From NCBI RefSeq assembly GCF_946479765.1, contig NZ_CAMLHO010000002.1:62001-126000 (forward strand): a DNA stretch of 64,000 bases. The letters run 5' to 3'. Below are positions 19,353 to 29,140 of the stretch, piece by piece; position 1 is the stretch's first letter; the number at the start of each line of letters is the position of its first letter. This DNA is from an uncultured Aliivibrio sp. Its GTDB lineage: Bacteria; Pseudomonadota; Gammaproteobacteria; Enterobacterales; Vibrionaceae. A model generated the notes under the pieces. The model did no database searches. It was not told the DNA's origin and worked only from the letters and a program-made list of their open reading frames with translations. The position numbers and the translations under genes are program-made.

Positions 19353-19360
19353 GTTTATTG

Positions 19361-19376
19361 TGGCACTATTTATGCT
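19361..19376 (+). promoter_or_regulatory. sigma54-like promoter of flgM
   Basis: TGGCACTATTTATGCT has the full -24 box, exact spacing, and a -12 GC with one mismatch. It sits between the two sigma28 sites. Confidence 0.55.
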
Positions 19377-19433
19377 TACTTTTACTACAGTTAAAAAATA
19401 ATGAAAAAAGCGTCAAAAAACTTCATTATTTGC

Positions 19434-19460
19434 TTAAGTTATTTTTTTGACAGCCGATAA
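19434..19460 (+). promoter_or_regulatory. sigma28 promoter (proximal) of flgM
   Basis: TTAAGTT, a 12-base spacer, then a perfect GCCGATAA. It lies 44 bases upstream of the flgM start. Confidence 0.88.
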
Positions 19461-19504
19461 ATAGATTATGAGAATGTATTAACTCGGCTAAAAGGCTTGA
19501 ATAT

Positions 19505-19816
19505 ATGACAAGTATTGACCAACTACGCGCTAGCCAAACGATGGCAACATTACGCAATCAAACTCGTGTTGATTCTGGTGAAAAATCACCGGTGAATTCA
19601 ACACCAGCGATGTCTGTAAAAATGGATGCTGTTTCTTTGAGTAATCAAGGGAAAGAAATTGGCCAAATGCACCAACAATTAGCAACAGAGCCTTCTTTTA
19701 ATGAAGATAAAGTTGCTGCTATTAAAGCGGCTATTGCAAATGGCTCTTACTCTGTTGATCCTGAGCGTCTAGCAGACAACATGATTAAATTTGAAGATGA
19801 ATTAGCCGGCCTGTAA
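19505..19816 (+). CDS. flgM: anti-sigma28 factor FlgM
   Basis: Binds and inhibits FliA (sigma28) until it is exported through the finished hook-basal body. The 103 residues have a flexible N terminus (MTSIDQLRASQTMATLRNQT) and the sigma28-binding C-terminal helices (DKVAAIKAAIANGSYSVDPERLADNMIKFEDEL), which are conserved. It is followed 48 bases later by flgN, and preceded by two sigma28 and one sigma54-like promoter, consistent with autoregulation. Confidence 0.96.
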   Translation: MTSIDQLRASQTMATLRNQTRVDSGEKSPVNSTPAMSVKMDAVSLSNQGKEIGQMHQQLATEPSFNEDKVAAIKAAIANGSYSVDPERLADNMIKFEDELAGL

Positions 19817-19864
19817 CCTAGGCTGGTTATTTTCTTTTCAGAACGTACTTAATATAGAGACAAT

Positions 19865-20293
19865 ATGGCGCAAACCTTAACTGAATTACTGGATCTACAA
19901 CGTAGCGTTGCCCTTTCTCTTTCGACCGTCCTTAGTCGAGAGAAGGTTGCTATCGCTAGTAGAAAACCGACAGAAATGGAAAGTATTGCTCATGACAAAC
20001 TGAGCTTACTAAACCAACTGCGCCAATATGACCAGCTGCTAGGTAGCCATGCCGAAAGACAACTTCTTTCTGAAGACAATGTACTAACAGAAAAAGTGAC
20101 CGCAATTAAATCTATCATTCATGACTGTAAAGAAGAGAATGTAGTTAACGGTGAAGCGCTTCAGCGAGCTCAACTCAGCTTCAACAAACTAAATAACTTA
20201 ATGCAACAAAGTCGTGGCAAAAATGGCATGACGTATACTGCTGCAGGTCAAACTCGTAATATCACGACATTAGGCACCAACGTAAAAGCCTGA
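19865..20293 (+). CDS. flgN: flagellar export chaperone FlgN
   Basis: Cytoplasmic chaperone for FlgK and FlgL. 142 residues, almost entirely helical (MAQTLTELLDLQRSVALSLSTVLSREKVAIASRKPTEMESIAHDKLSLL), ending in a disordered tail (GQTRNITTLGTNVKA) of the kind that binds export components. Position after flgM is standard. Confidence 0.92.
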   Translation: MAQTLTELLDLQRSVALSLSTVLSREKVAIASRKPTEMESIAHDKLSLLNQLRQYDQLLGSHAERQLLSEDNVLTEKVTAIKSIIHDCKEENVVNGEALQRAQLSFNKLNNLMQQSRGKNGMTYTAAGQTRNITTLGTNVKA

Positions 20294-20440
20294 TTACATC
20301 CCCTTTCCAAACCTCAGATATCGATAATATAATCCTCGATATACAGCATAATGCCATCTGCATTTTTACCTTCTCAGACATAGTCCCTGCTCTTTCTATC
20401 TTTTACTAATCCCTAAAATCTAGTCCTTGTATCTCCCTAA

Positions 20441-20476
20441 TAAAAAAGCCCTTGGGACTAAAAAGCACCAAGGGCA
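20441..20476 (-). terminator. terminator of flgOP
   Basis: The minus-strand stem GCCCTTGG / CCAAGGGC is followed by TTTTTTA. It lies about 25 bases past the flgP stop. Confidence 0.88.
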
Positions 20477-20499
20477 AATATGTAGAATGAGAGTATTAA

Positions 20500-20934
20500 T
20501 TAAAATAATATTGTTTTTCTTTGCGTTGAAGGTACATCATAAACCTGGCCTTGGTTTTTCATGCGTTCCATCTTTTTCAAATCTAACTTTAATTCAGTAA
20601 CATAACTGTCACCAACAGGATAAGTACGTACTACTTCTGCGCCACGGATAATACCATCAACACCCGCGCTGGTTGTTTCTTCACCCAGCTGCTGATCGTT
20701 CATTTCTACCTTACCGCTTATACGCATACCATACACTTGCTCAGCAAGCTCACGATACGCATCAACTTTTGATGCACGCATCGCACGAATACGTTTCTCA
20801 TCAATATTCTTACCCGCTTGCTCGCTAATACTTGCATATCCAACAGCATTTAAATGATCACTTTCACGCATGGCACCAAGGGGCTGGCAACCAACGAGGA
20901 CTAATAATGCTAATAAAAACCAATGCTTCATCAT
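20500..20934 (-). CDS. flgP: flagellar outer-membrane lipoprotein FlgP
   Basis: Lipoprotein needed for motility in Vibrio, associated with the outer-membrane rings of the sheathed polar flagellum. The 144 residues have a signal peptide with lipobox LVGC (Cys 16) and an LPP20-like body (VDAYRELAEQVYGMRISGKVEMNDQQ). It is downstream of flgO with a 8-base gap, and the pair ends in a strong terminator. Confidence 0.92.
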   Translation of the reverse strand: MMKHWFLLALLVLVGCQPLGAMRESDHLNAVGYASISEQAGKNIDEKRIRAMRASKVDAYRELAEQVYGMRISGKVEMNDQQLGEETTSAGVDGIIRGAEVVRTYPVGDSYVTELKLDLKKMERMKNQGQVYDVPSTQRKTILF

Positions 20935-20942
20935 TAGATCCC

Positions 20943-21578
20943 CTATGGGCGTAAGATAATTGTATTTCGTTCTGCTTTTTTCACATCAGAACGAATAAGA
21001 ACACCATCTTCCATACGCATGGTATTTAAAGTATCTAAATCACGACCAATTCGGTCTGCAGGAAGGAAACCTTGTGCCGAGGCAACAACGATACGTGTTT
21101 GCATGCCAATCACACGAGCATTAATTAATACACCGCCATCTTGACGAAGCATAGTACCAGTCAGTACATAATCAACTTGTTGTTCTTGTACCAACTCTTT
21201 CCAATCACGACTGAAAGCAAAATCACCTTGTTGAGTTACTCGGATATTACCTGTTGTTTTATAATCAATAACTTTAAAGCCACGACGCTGTAATTGGAAC
21301 ATGAAGCCTTCAGTGACTGAATTACCTAGCCAGTTGGTTTGATCCATCTGCTGTAAATCAACAAAAGAAGTAATTGCAATTGGAGAGCGAGCCGACAACG
21401 TCGTATTCGATGTAACCAATTGTTCAGTTAAACTTTCAACAAAATAATCCATTGTATGTCGTGGCGTGTCTGCCAACATAAATGGACTGCCATTATACGG
21501 TTCTTTACCATTATAAATAGGTGAATATGCACAAGCACTTATCACCATGGACAGAAAAATTACAACTAATACTCTCAT
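20943..21578 (-). CDS. flgO: flagellar outer-membrane protein FlgO
   Basis: Outer-membrane motility lipoprotein with the FlgO domain. The 211 residues have a lipobox SAC at Cys 16 and characteristic segments (ITSFVDLQQMDQTNWLGNSVTEGFMFQLQRRGFKVIDY; VDYVLTGTMLRQDGGVLINARVIG). Co-transcribed with flgP and divergent from flgT. No sigma54 or sigma28 box is recognisable in the 166-base divergent spacer. Confidence 0.92.
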   Translation of the reverse strand: MRVLVVIFLSMVISACAYSPIYNGKEPYNGSPFMLADTPRHTMDYFVESLTEQLVTSNTTLSARSPIAITSFVDLQQMDQTNWLGNSVTEGFMFQLQRRGFKVIDYKTTGNIRVTQQGDFAFSRDWKELVQEQQVDYVLTGTMLRQDGGVLINARVIGMQTRIVVASAQGFLPADRIGRDLDTLNTMRMEDGVLIRSDVKKAERNTIILRP

Positions 21579-21744
21579 TCTATTATCTCCAGATAATGTT
21601 TTTATATACTTACTCTAATAATAAGCGTCAAATTTAAACTAGGAACAAAAATTGCAGTAGTTTAGGAAACGTAATTTGTAAGTACTTTTATCAATCAACA
21701 AATATTAGTTAGCAAATTTCATACCCATTTGGCAGACATCAGTA

Positions 21745-22881
21745 ATGAAAAGAATATTATTTTTAGTTATTTCAGTATTAACAATGAGTTACACATTACC
21801 AGCGCATGCTGAATGGTTTGAAGTAACCGGTTCAGCAAGTGTATTAACCAATAAAAATGCGGCAAGAACACATGCACTAGAAGATGCCGCTTATCAAGCA
21901 ATGCTATTTTCAGGGGCGGACATTAGCCGCCTGAAGGATCTCAAAGTCTTTTTAGAGTCTAATGAAAAGCGCTATCAATTTAGTGGCAGTGAAATTCGCA
22001 GCATTGAAATAGTAAAAGAGAAAAAGAAAAACGGAAAATTGTATATTACTACCCGTATCGATATCTACCCTTCGGCAAATAGTTGCCATATTGGTCAGTA
22101 TAAGAAGACAATAATGACCAGTGAAGTCACCATTGATTCACCTCAACAAGCGGTAATGGGTAAGGTTTATCAGCTGGGCGAAGATCTTAGTACTATTTTC
22201 TCTCGTCAACTAGACAAAGAATCTCAGAGCTTTATTTCTGTTGGCAGTGAACATATCCGCATTGATAAACGTCAACCTGAAGTAGCAAAAATGATCGCAG
22301 AGGATCACGGCGCACAATATATTTTCTCAGGAAAGATCACCGATTTAAGTGCGACAATCGATCAAAACCTATTGAAAAAAGACACCATCAATCGACAATT
22401 TGCTCTTGAAGTTGCAGTCTTGGATGGTAAAACAGGACAAACAATTTATAACAATAATTATCGCGACGTTGCTTTATGGGATTTTCCAAAAACCAGTGAA
22501 GTCGATACTCAAAGTGCTCGTTTTTGGACATCAGCTTACGGTGAGATGGTACTGAGAATAAATCGAGATATTATGCTTGATTTAGAAAACCAGTTTGCTT
22601 GTAAGATGACACTTCCACAGATAGTAAGCATTAACAATAATCGTATAACGATGGATCTTGGTCGTATTCACGGCGTTAAAAAAGGTGATAAATTAGATCT
22701 TTGGCACACTGGTTCATTTATTGACCAAAGTGGTTTACCACGTAATAAAGTCTCTAAAACCGAAATTACATTAACGGTCTCTCGAGTTTATGAGCAAAAT
22801 GCTGAATTAACGATTAACCAACCACAACTGCTTAATAGCATTCAAATTGGCGATGTCATGCACAAATCAGACGTTCAATAA
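21745..22881 (+). CDS. flgT: H-ring protein FlgT
   Basis: Periplasmic component of the Vibrio basal-body H-ring that stabilises the MotX/MotY T-ring. The 378 residues have a signal peptide (cleavage after LPAHA, mature start EWFEVTGSASV) and the three-part FlgT layout, with the C-terminal SH3-like part about 300-375 (DLGRIHGVKKGDKLDLWHTGSF). Read divergently from flgOP; terminator at 22914-22938. Confidence 0.93.
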   Translation: MKRILFLVISVLTMSYTLPAHAEWFEVTGSASVLTNKNAARTHALEDAAYQAMLFSGADISRLKDLKVFLESNEKRYQFSGSEIRSIEIVKEKKKNGKLYITTRIDIYPSANSCHIGQYKKTIMTSEVTIDSPQQAVMGKVYQLGEDLSTIFSRQLDKESQSFISVGSEHIRIDKRQPEVAKMIAEDHGAQYIFSGKITDLSATIDQNLLKKDTINRQFALEVAVLDGKTGQTIYNNNYRDVALWDFPKTSEVDTQSARFWTSAYGEMVLRINRDIMLDLENQFACKMTLPQIVSINNNRITMDLGRIHGVKKGDKLDLWHTGSFIDQSGLPRNKVSKTEITLTVSRVYEQNAELTINQPQLLNSIQIGDVMHKSDVQ

Positions 22882-22913
22882 AGCGAACACCTCTCTGAAT
22901 TTTAAAGAAACCA

Positions 22914-22938
22914 CACTATTTGTGGTTTCTTTCATTTT
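22914..22938 (+). terminator. terminator of flgT
   Basis: The stem AAAGAAACCACA / TGTGGTTTCTTT is followed by a T-rich run, 33 bases past the flgT stop. Confidence 0.88.
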
Positions 22939-23016
22939 TGCGTCCCATACCTCTCGTTTTTTCTCTCTGCTTACGATACCCTCCATACAATCAGAACAAA
23001 ATACTAATTAAATATT

Positions 23017-24492
23017 ATGCTAGGACAATTTGGCTCTCTTATTGGTGCATTCTTCTTACTAATAAGCTTTTCTTTATCCGCTAACACACAGATGGAGGAT
23101 AACGAGTGGCAGAAACGTTATCACCACAACAGAATTGAATCCCCAGACACTGCGTTAGCGATGCTTGAAGAGGTTTATTCCACGATAGAACCGAGCACAG
23201 AACGTATCTACGTTGCCACCCGTATACATGGCTTTGTGACTCGCCGAGGGCACACTTACCAGCATAAAACTGTCGAAAAAAGCCAACATCCTTATGAAAA
23301 AGCAGAGTTTTTACTATTAACTTCTATGGATCTGAGTGATGAGGGAAAAGAAAAAAAAGCATTAGAGCAGATAAAATCAGCTCAAATCATTACACATTCT
23401 CTTAACGATCCTGATTTAGATTCTTTATTAGCATTAAAACTATGCCGCTCAAACCTTAGCCTTGGTAACTATTTTATTGCTGAGTTTTATTGCCAATCGG
23501 CCATTAAACACCTAGAGAAAACATCAAGCCATTTCATTGATATAAAATGGGCCTATCGTCTACTTGCTTTAAGCTACCAAGGTACGAGTAATCTAGACGC
23601 TGCTCTACTTGCAAATGAAAAAGCGCTGAGTTTTAGTAAGTCTCACGATATTAATGATACTGCCTATACGAATATTGCAACTTTATTATTAAAGATGAAA
23701 CACTTAAACAGAGCTCAAGAATATGCTGAAAAAGCCTTAGAGATCCGTATAGATCGAAATATCCCACAAAAAATAGCTCAATCAAAAATTCAATTAGCCA
23801 AAATTAATTTAGCTTTAAATAAATACGATAAAGCTGAAGCGCTTTCATACTCAGCACTAAATGACTTAAAAGAAACTAGCACTATACGAACTCAGGTACT
23901 CGCCTACTATACTCTTGGCAAAATTCTTTATAAGAAAGGTCTTAATGACGAAGGAATTGAATACTTGCTATTGGCATTAAATACACAAGAACAAAACACC
24001 AATTCAACCTTGACTGTTAATATCAATCAATCATTAAGTCAAATATATTTAAACTATGAAAACCCTAATAAATCCTTAAAATACATTAACATAGCAATTG
24101 AAAAATCAATGGCGGCACAAAATAAATTAGAGTTATCTGAATCCTATTTACTAAAATCACAGATACTTGAGTTTGCTCATAACTATAAAGCCGCTTTAGA
24201 AGCACAAAAAAAACATCGCGAAACATTAAATACAATACACATAAATAATTCACAGAAAGCTTATGAAGCACTTGAGTTACGAAATACCGTAATTGAAACC
24301 GAAAGAGTATTGATTAACACTTTGCAAAAACAGAAACAACAACAAGAGCTGAGTGTATCTCAAAGCAAACGCTTGTTCTTTCAAGTCTTAATTATTATTC
24401 TTGTCATTGTATTGATTCTTATACTTCGTTCACGCCATAAGCTAAATGGTAAAAACTGCATCGTCAATGCATTAGAAGATAAAATAACGTAA
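23017..24492 (+). CDS. TPR-repeat membrane-anchored protein
   Basis: 491 residues: N-terminal signal or anchor (LIGAFFLLISFSLSANT), then about eight tetratricopeptide repeats (roughly 90-400; for example AYTNIATLLLKMKHLNRAQEYAEKALEI). A coiled coil (about 410-450), one transmembrane helix (FFQVLIIILVIVLILILRSRH, about 450-472) and a short cytoplasmic tail follow. This is the sensor half of Vibrio TPR-GGDEF or TPR-regulator proteins without an output domain. The stop at 24492 is followed by a terminator, so the short tail looks real. Function unknown; protein-protein interaction is the likely role. Confidence 0.8.
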   Translation: MLGQFGSLIGAFFLLISFSLSANTQMEDNEWQKRYHHNRIESPDTALAMLEEVYSTIEPSTERIYVATRIHGFVTRRGHTYQHKTVEKSQHPYEKAEFLLLTSMDLSDEGKEKKALEQIKSAQIITHSLNDPDLDSLLALKLCRSNLSLGNYFIAEFYCQSAIKHLEKTSSHFIDIKWAYRLLALSYQGTSNLDAALLANEKALSFSKSHDINDTAYTNIATLLLKMKHLNRAQEYAEKALEIRIDRNIPQKIAQSKIQLAKINLALNKYDKAEALSYSALNDLKETSTIRTQVLAYYTLGKILYKKGLNDEGIEYLLLALNTQEQNTNSTLTVNINQSLSQIYLNYENPNKSLKYINIAIEKSMAAQNKLELSESYLLKSQILEFAHNYKAALEAQKKHRETLNTIHINNSQKAYEALELRNTVIETERVLINTLQKQKQQQELSVSQSKRLFFQVLIIILVIVLILILRSRHKLNGKNCIVNALEDKIT

Positions 24493-24510
24493 TAGAAGAA
24501 AAGCGAAAAT

Positions 24511-24550
24511 AAAAAAGCCGCTGAACAATTAATTTTATTCAGCGGCTTTG
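24511..24550. terminator. bidirectional terminator between the TPR gene and gltX
   Basis: The stem AAAGCCGCTGAA / TTCAGCGGCTTT with a 12-base loop has A-rich sequence before and T-rich sequence after, between two convergent genes. Confidence 0.9.
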
Positions 24551-24569
24551 TTGTATCTATTACTTCGTA

Positions 24570-25997
24570 TTACTGTGCGTTAGCTTCACGCTCTGCAATG
24601 AACGCTAATGCCATGTTGATACGAGCAACTACACGCTCTTTACCAATCAATTGCATTACCGCATCTACTGATGGAGATTGACCGCCACCAGTTACCGCTA
24701 CACGTAATGGCATACCAATTTTGCCCATGCCAATTTCTAGCTCTGCACACACTTCAGCGATTAGGTTATGAAGGCTTTCAGTCGTCCACTCTTCTAATGC
24801 TTTAACTTTAGTTAATGCTAACTCTAAAGGCTCTTTAGCAACACCGCGTAGATGTTTCTTCGCAGCACCCGCTTCGAACTCTTCAAAATCTTGGTAGAAG
24901 TAGCGAGATTGATCTGCTAATTCGATAAGCGTATTACAACGCTCACCAACTAGAGTAATAACTTCAGTAACTGCTGGACCGTTTTCTAGAGAGATCTCTT
25001 TTTGATCTAAGTGCCATTGTAGGTATTTAGCAACATACTCTGGCTCAGACGTTTTAATGTAATGGTTGTTTAACCATAACAGTTTATCTGTATTGAAAGC
25101 TGATGCTGATTTACTCACCGCATTTAGGCTAAATAGGCTAATCATTTCTTCTTGAGAGAAGATCTCTTGATCACCATGAGACCAACCTAAACGTACTAAA
25201 TAGTTGTTTAGTGCATTTGGTAGGTAACCTTCGTCACGGTATTGCATTACTGATACTGCGCCATGACGCTTAGACAGTTTTGCACCATCATCACCAAGGA
25301 TCATTGCACAGTGTGCAAATTTAGGCACAGGAACACCTAATGCTTCATAGATATTGATTTGACGAGGAGTGTTATTGATATGGTCTTCACCACGGATAAC
25401 TTGAGTAATGCCCATATCCCAGTCATCAACAACCACTACGAAGTTGTAAGTCGGTGCGCCATCGGTACGACGAATGATTAAGTCATCTAATTGGCTGTTT
25501 GAAATCTCGATACGACCACGAATTTGGTCTTCAAATACTACCGAGCCTTCTTTAGGGTTACGGAAACGAATAACAGAAGCATCGCCTTCTTTTGCTGCAG
25601 CATTAGCAGCAACAATTTTAGGGTGGTTTGCATCATAGCGAGCCATTTCTTTGTTTTCTTCTTGCTCTGCACGAATCTCATCTAGCAATTCTTTTGATGC
25701 ATAACATTTGTAAGCTTTGTCTTCTGCAAGTAGTTGGTCAACTACTTCATTATAACGGTCAAAACGCTTAGATTGGTAATAAGGACCTTCATCCCATTCC
25801 ATTCCCATCCAGTGCATACCTTCAATGATCGCGTCTACCGCTTCTTGAGAGTTACGCTCAAGGTCAGTATCTTCAATACGAAGAACAAATTCGCCACCTT
25901 GGTTTTTAGCAAAAAGCCATGAGTAAAGTGCAGTACGTGCACCACCAACGTGAAGGTAGCCTGTTGGGCTTGGAGCAAAACGCGTTTTAACCGTCAT
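24570..25997 (-). CDS. gltX: glutamate-tRNA ligase
   Basis: Charges tRNA-Glu in the cytoplasm. The ATG at 25997 ([27 protein letters not shown]) gives 475 residues, the normal length; a frame extending to 26159 has no family similarity. Class I motifs: HVGG (HIGH-type) near residue 17 and KLSKRH (KMSKS-type) near 240. The anticodon-binding helical domain fills the C-terminal third. Confidence 0.98.
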   Translation of the reverse strand: MTVKTRFAPSPTGYLHVGGARTALYSWLFAKNQGGEFVLRIEDTDLERNSQEAVDAIIEGMHWMGMEWDEGPYYQSKRFDRYNEVVDQLLAEDKAYKCYASKELLDEIRAEQEENKEMARYDANHPKIVAANAAAKEGDASVIRFRNPKEGSVVFEDQIRGRIEISNSQLDDLIIRRTDGAPTYNFVVVVDDWDMGITQVIRGEDHINNTPRQINIYEALGVPVPKFAHCAMILGDDGAKLSKRHGAVSVMQYRDEGYLPNALNNYLVRLGWSHGDQEIFSQEEMISLFSLNAVSKSASAFNTDKLLWLNNHYIKTSEPEYVAKYLQWHLDQKEISLENGPAVTEVITLVGERCNTLIELADQSRYFYQDFEEFEAGAAKKHLRGVAKEPLELALTKVKALEEWTTESLHNLIAEVCAELEIGMGKIGMPLRVAVTGGGQSPSVDAVMQLIGKERVVARINMALAFIAEREANAQ

Positions 25998-26112
25998 TGT
26001 AATTACCTTTTTGAAGAGGTTGAGCTGAATTTGTTCAGCATCACATAATTTGTGCGCTATTTTAGCACCATAAGGTAAATCTACAATGGTAGTATCTGAT
26101 GTTCTGATCATT

Positions 26113-26685
26113 TTATTGGCTAATAGCCCATTGTAAAAAACTTTTCCTATCCGATTCATTTAATAAAATATATTTAGATTTAATCTCATTAAGTATCCTA
26201 TCCTGACCAATATTATCTCTATTCATTCTTTTTTCATTAAACTCTAGTAATGGTTTTTCATAACCAATTAATGTAGATACTTTACCCGGAAGAATTAAAA
26301 CACTAGATTCAATTGTAATACCATCGACGCTTAGCAGTTCAAAACTTGGTGATTGATTAAATACGTCAGCTTTTTGTTTACTATCTATTTTAATTTTTGG
26401 AGAAATAGTGATTTCCGCATTATTAGCCATAAACTCAACTATCACAGGTTTCGAATTAAACTTTTCCCACTCTCCTGCTTGAGGTATTAATTTAGCTATT
26501 CGGACCAATAATTGATTATGTCCATTTTTTAATTCAGCTTCCTTAACACTTGCAAACCATGAGTCTCCAATATCTTCAGAACCATTAATTGCTAGTAATT
26601 CAATGTCATGGCTGAATTTTACATTTACATTAGCAAATGAAGGTAATGCAACCAACATAACTAAAAGCATTAGTATTTTTTTCAT
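26113..26685 (-). CDS. exported DUF2057-like protein
   Basis: 190 residues from ATG 26685 ([18 protein letters not shown], signal peptide, mature start [19 protein letters not shown]). The body resembles DUF2057 (YccT-type) secreted proteins of Vibrio and enterics. It ends in [18 protein letters not shown], a Tyr/Trp helix motif also repeated twice at the end of the lipoprotein at 28249-29046. Function unknown. Upstream gene of gltX on the same strand, 115 bases away. Confidence 0.7.
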   Translation of the reverse strand: MKKILMLLVMLVALPSFANVNVKFSHDIELLAINGSEDIGDSWFASVKEAELKNGHNQLLVRIAKLIPQAGEWEKFNSKPVIVEFMANNAEITISPKIKIDSKQKADVFNQSPSFELLSVDGITIESSVLILPGKVSTLIGYEKPLLEFNEKRMNRDNIGQDRILNEIKSKYILLNESDRKSFLQWAISQ

Positions 26686-26709
26686 TTTATACCCTCTAAA
26701 TTTAAATAA

Positions 26710-26742
26710 AAAAGGTGAATAAATACTATTCACCTTTTCTTC
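26710..26742 (-). terminator. terminator of the porin at 26765-27850
   Basis: The stem AAAAGGTGAAT / ATTCACCTTTT is followed by T-rich sequence on both strands. It lies between the porin and the DUF2057 gene. Confidence 0.82.
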
Positions 26743-26764
26743 TTTATTTAATGTCTGGTTAGGA

Positions 26765-27850
26765 TTAGAAGTAGTATTCGATACCTAACATAAAGCGCGT
26801 CATGTCGTCACCTTCTAAATTACCATTCATGTCATAATGACGGATATCTGAATAGATAATTGCACTTGGTAGTAAGTACCCAACACGAGCAGTTAAAGCC
26901 ATATCACCACTTTCTTTTTTATCTTTACCATCAATTTCAGCATCTGTTGTCATTGCGAAACCTGCTTTATACAACCAAGTCCCATTATTTACATATTGTG
27001 CCGTAGCAGAAAAAGCACCTTGCGTTGAATCACCAGTTTGGGTATCAGCCATCATATGCTTATAAGCAGCCGTTAATGTGACATCACCTAAAGCAACATT
27101 ACCACCAATAATTGCATAAGAACTAGCATAATATGGTGTTGTAGTGTCTTTCCCATAATCAGGATTTGGTATTAGACTAGTTGGATCCGTTGGATCTGCG
27201 ATTAAAGGTTTATCTACAGTACCTTTTACAGTGTACTCTCCACGAGAATAATAACCACCGTGTACACTATACCCATCACCATTATAGTTTGCTGCAATAC
27301 TTGCAACTAGTGAATCAGTCGTATTTTCCATACCACCGATAGTTGCTTGAATTCCTAATCCTCCCATCGATACCGAATCAAAACGGATCGTATTTGATGC
27401 ACGATCTTGATAAGCAACTCCTAAGTCATTATTCCAATCAAAAACATTACCTAAACCTGGGTTTGAGTGAGGCCAATCAACATAATTATAAGCAGCAACT
27501 AATTGACGACCCCATTTGATTGAACCAACGCTTTCAAAATCTAAACCTACAAAAGTATCACGAACACCAAAAGCACCCGCAGCACCATTTGCATTCCCAC
27601 CTTCAATTTGCCATACAAGATTTGGGGAAAGCGAATCAAATTCAACTACACCTCTAAAACCAATGCGCGATTCAACATCAACATTCATTGCTGAATCTTT
27701 AGTTTTGTGTGAATCCACCATAATGGCACCGGTTGCTTGCCCATATACTTGTACTGCATCACCAGCCAGTGGAATCGCAGCATTTGCAGAAGTAGCCATC
27801 ATTGCAGCAAGTACTGCTGAACCTAAAAGAGTTTTATTAAACATAGTCAT
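26765..27850 (-). CDS. general outer-membrane porin
   Basis: Gram-negative trimeric beta-barrel porin. The 361 residues have a signal peptide (FNKTLLGSAVLAAMMATSANA, cleaved before AIPLAGDAVQVYGQ), alternating amphipathic strands, conserved motifs (ESRIGFRGVVEFDSL; GVRDTFVGLDFESVGSIKWGRQL; VDWPHSNPGLGNVFDWN), and the C-terminal Phe of outer-membrane barrels (RFMLGIEYYF). Related to the porin at 29141-30295 (same DWP-SNPGLG-VFDW segment), so the pair looks like a duplication. Confidence 0.92.
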   Translation of the reverse strand: MTMFNKTLLGSAVLAAMMATSANAAIPLAGDAVQVYGQATGAIMVDSHKTKDSAMNVDVESRIGFRGVVEFDSLSPNLVWQIEGGNANGAAGAFGVRDTFVGLDFESVGSIKWGRQLVAAYNYVDWPHSNPGLGNVFDWNNDLGVAYQDRASNTIRFDSVSMGGLGIQATIGGMENTTDSLVASIAANYNGDGYSVHGGYYSRGEYTVKGTVDKPLIADPTDPTSLIPNPDYGKDTTTPYYASSYAIIGGNVALGDVTLTAAYKHMMADTQTGDSTQGAFSATAQYVNNGTWLYKAGFAMTTDAEIDGKDKKESGDMALTARVGYLLPSAIIYSDIRHYDMNGNLEGDDMTRFMLGIEYYF

Positions 27851-28248
27851 AATTCCTTCATTTAACTTATGTAGTAATGCATGGATATTTAAGTCGGTCG
27901 CCGAAATGAACCACGCACTAGATTTATTGTCTGAAGCGGATTATGCCAATGTTTTTTCACAAAGAAAATATAGTTCTGTTTTTTGAGTGACAAAGTTCAA
28001 ACTCAATAATTTATAAAAAAATATAATCAATAAAAATCAACAAGATAACAAAAACATAAAAGAAACCGTAATGATTAAAAATAAAACAAAAGAGACTGGA
28101 ATCTCAAAAAACATACACATATCGATTGAAAACACAGATCTAAATCACTCTAATTTCACTTTAAATTAGAAGTATTTATTTAAAATAAAAAAAAAGTGCG
28201 GACTAGGTCGCACTTGATATTCTTTAAAAATTAATTAATTTCCAAGCA
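27851..28248. other. upstream region of the porin gene
   Basis: About 400 AT-rich bases with no supported gene. Contains the presumed promoter and leader of the 26765 porin and, at 28187-28216, the terminator of the lipoprotein gene. A plus-strand reading frame at 27516-27986 is antisense to the porin and not credible. Confidence 0.5.
28187..28216 (-). terminator. terminator of the lipoprotein gene
   Basis: The minus-strand stem AAGTGCG / CGCACTT is followed by nine T. It lies about 35 bases past the stop at 28249. Confidence 0.88.
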
Positions 28249-29046
28249 TTACGATTGATTCAATAACCACGTCAAAATACTAGCTTTCTCTTCAACCGAC
28301 GTTTTCTCATACCAATAGCTTAACATCTCTACCGATTTAGATTCTGATTTTAATGGAGAACTGATTGACTTTCTATTTGCAAAAGCCCATTCGCTGAATT
28401 GCTCTTGCTCTGAAGCTGTTGCGTCACCAAACCAATATTTAGTCATCTCTACCGGTTTTGTTTCTACTATTTTCACTTCAACAGCCTGCTGCTTCATAGC
28501 AACAACTGGAATATTTTGTAACTGAAGCGCCTTCTCCTCTAAAATCGCTTGAAAATAACCAGCAGGAATAGTGAACGATAATTTAGACTGTTCATTTTTT
28601 GTTTTAACTACGTAAGTTAAACCATCTTTTGCTGATAATTCAATTTCTTTATTATCTATTGGGAAGGTGAAATACTGTGTCGCAGTACAGTGCTCAGAGC
28701 AAGATTCTGTTGATGGAGAATAAGCCGTTATTTTCTCCTCAATTCCTCGAAACGAAACGAAACCATATTCATAATTTGACTTAAAATAACTTAATTCAAC
28801 GGTCATATATGATTCAGGAACGGCTTTAGATGCTGTTGAATAATTTGCGGTTAATTGAGATGTGTTTCTTAATGCATTAGCTCCAACGCCTTTATTTTCT
28901 ATTGGATTTATATTCTTCGCTTCTATAGAAATATAACTAGCTTTCCTCTCCACTTCATTAATGGCATTAGAAAAATCATCATCACTAGATAATGTAGAGC
29001 ACCCACTAAGTAATATCGCGCTTAGTCCTAAAATTATTTTATACAT
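28249..29046 (-). CDS. outer-membrane or periplasmic lipoprotein of unknown function
   Basis: 265 residues; lipobox LLSGC at Cys 16, mature protein CSTLSSDDDF. The body has a beta-rich central domain. The C terminus carries two copies of one helix motif: MTKYWFGDATASEQEQFSEWAF (about 204) and MLSYWYEKTSVEEKASILTWLL (about 241). The same type of ending occurs in the DUF2057-like protein at 26113-26685, so the genes may be distantly related. Flanked by two porins, each with its own terminator, suggesting an envelope role. Confidence 0.72.
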   Translation of the reverse strand: MYKIILGLSAILLSGCSTLSSDDDFSNAINEVERKASYISIEAKNINPIENKGVGANALRNTSQLTANYSTASKAVPESYMTVELSYFKSNYEYGFVSFRGIEEKITAYSPSTESCSEHCTATQYFTFPIDNKEIELSAKDGLTYVVKTKNEQSKLSFTIPAGYFQAILEEKALQLQNIPVVAMKQQAVEVKIVETKPVEMTKYWFGDATASEQEQFSEWAFANRKSISSPLKSESKSVEMLSYWYEKTSVEEKASILTWLLNQS

Positions 29047-29083
29047 ATTAATTTACACCTTAAATTTTAAATGCCCTAAAGTA

Positions 29084-29116
29084 AAAAACGCCGACAAAAA
29101 TTGCCAGCGTTTTTTG
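29084..29116. terminator. bidirectional terminator between porin and lipoprotein genes
   Basis: The stem AAAAAACGC / GCGTTTTTT gives T-runs on both strands. It terminates the porin at 29141-30295. Confidence 0.85.
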
Positions 29117-29140
29117 AAGATTAACTAAGTAATAATTGCC

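Noticed and set aside
27516..27986. 156-codon reading frame antisense to the porin
   Set aside because: It is a shadow of the porin coding strand; Ser/Pro/Thr-rich composition and no ribosome site.
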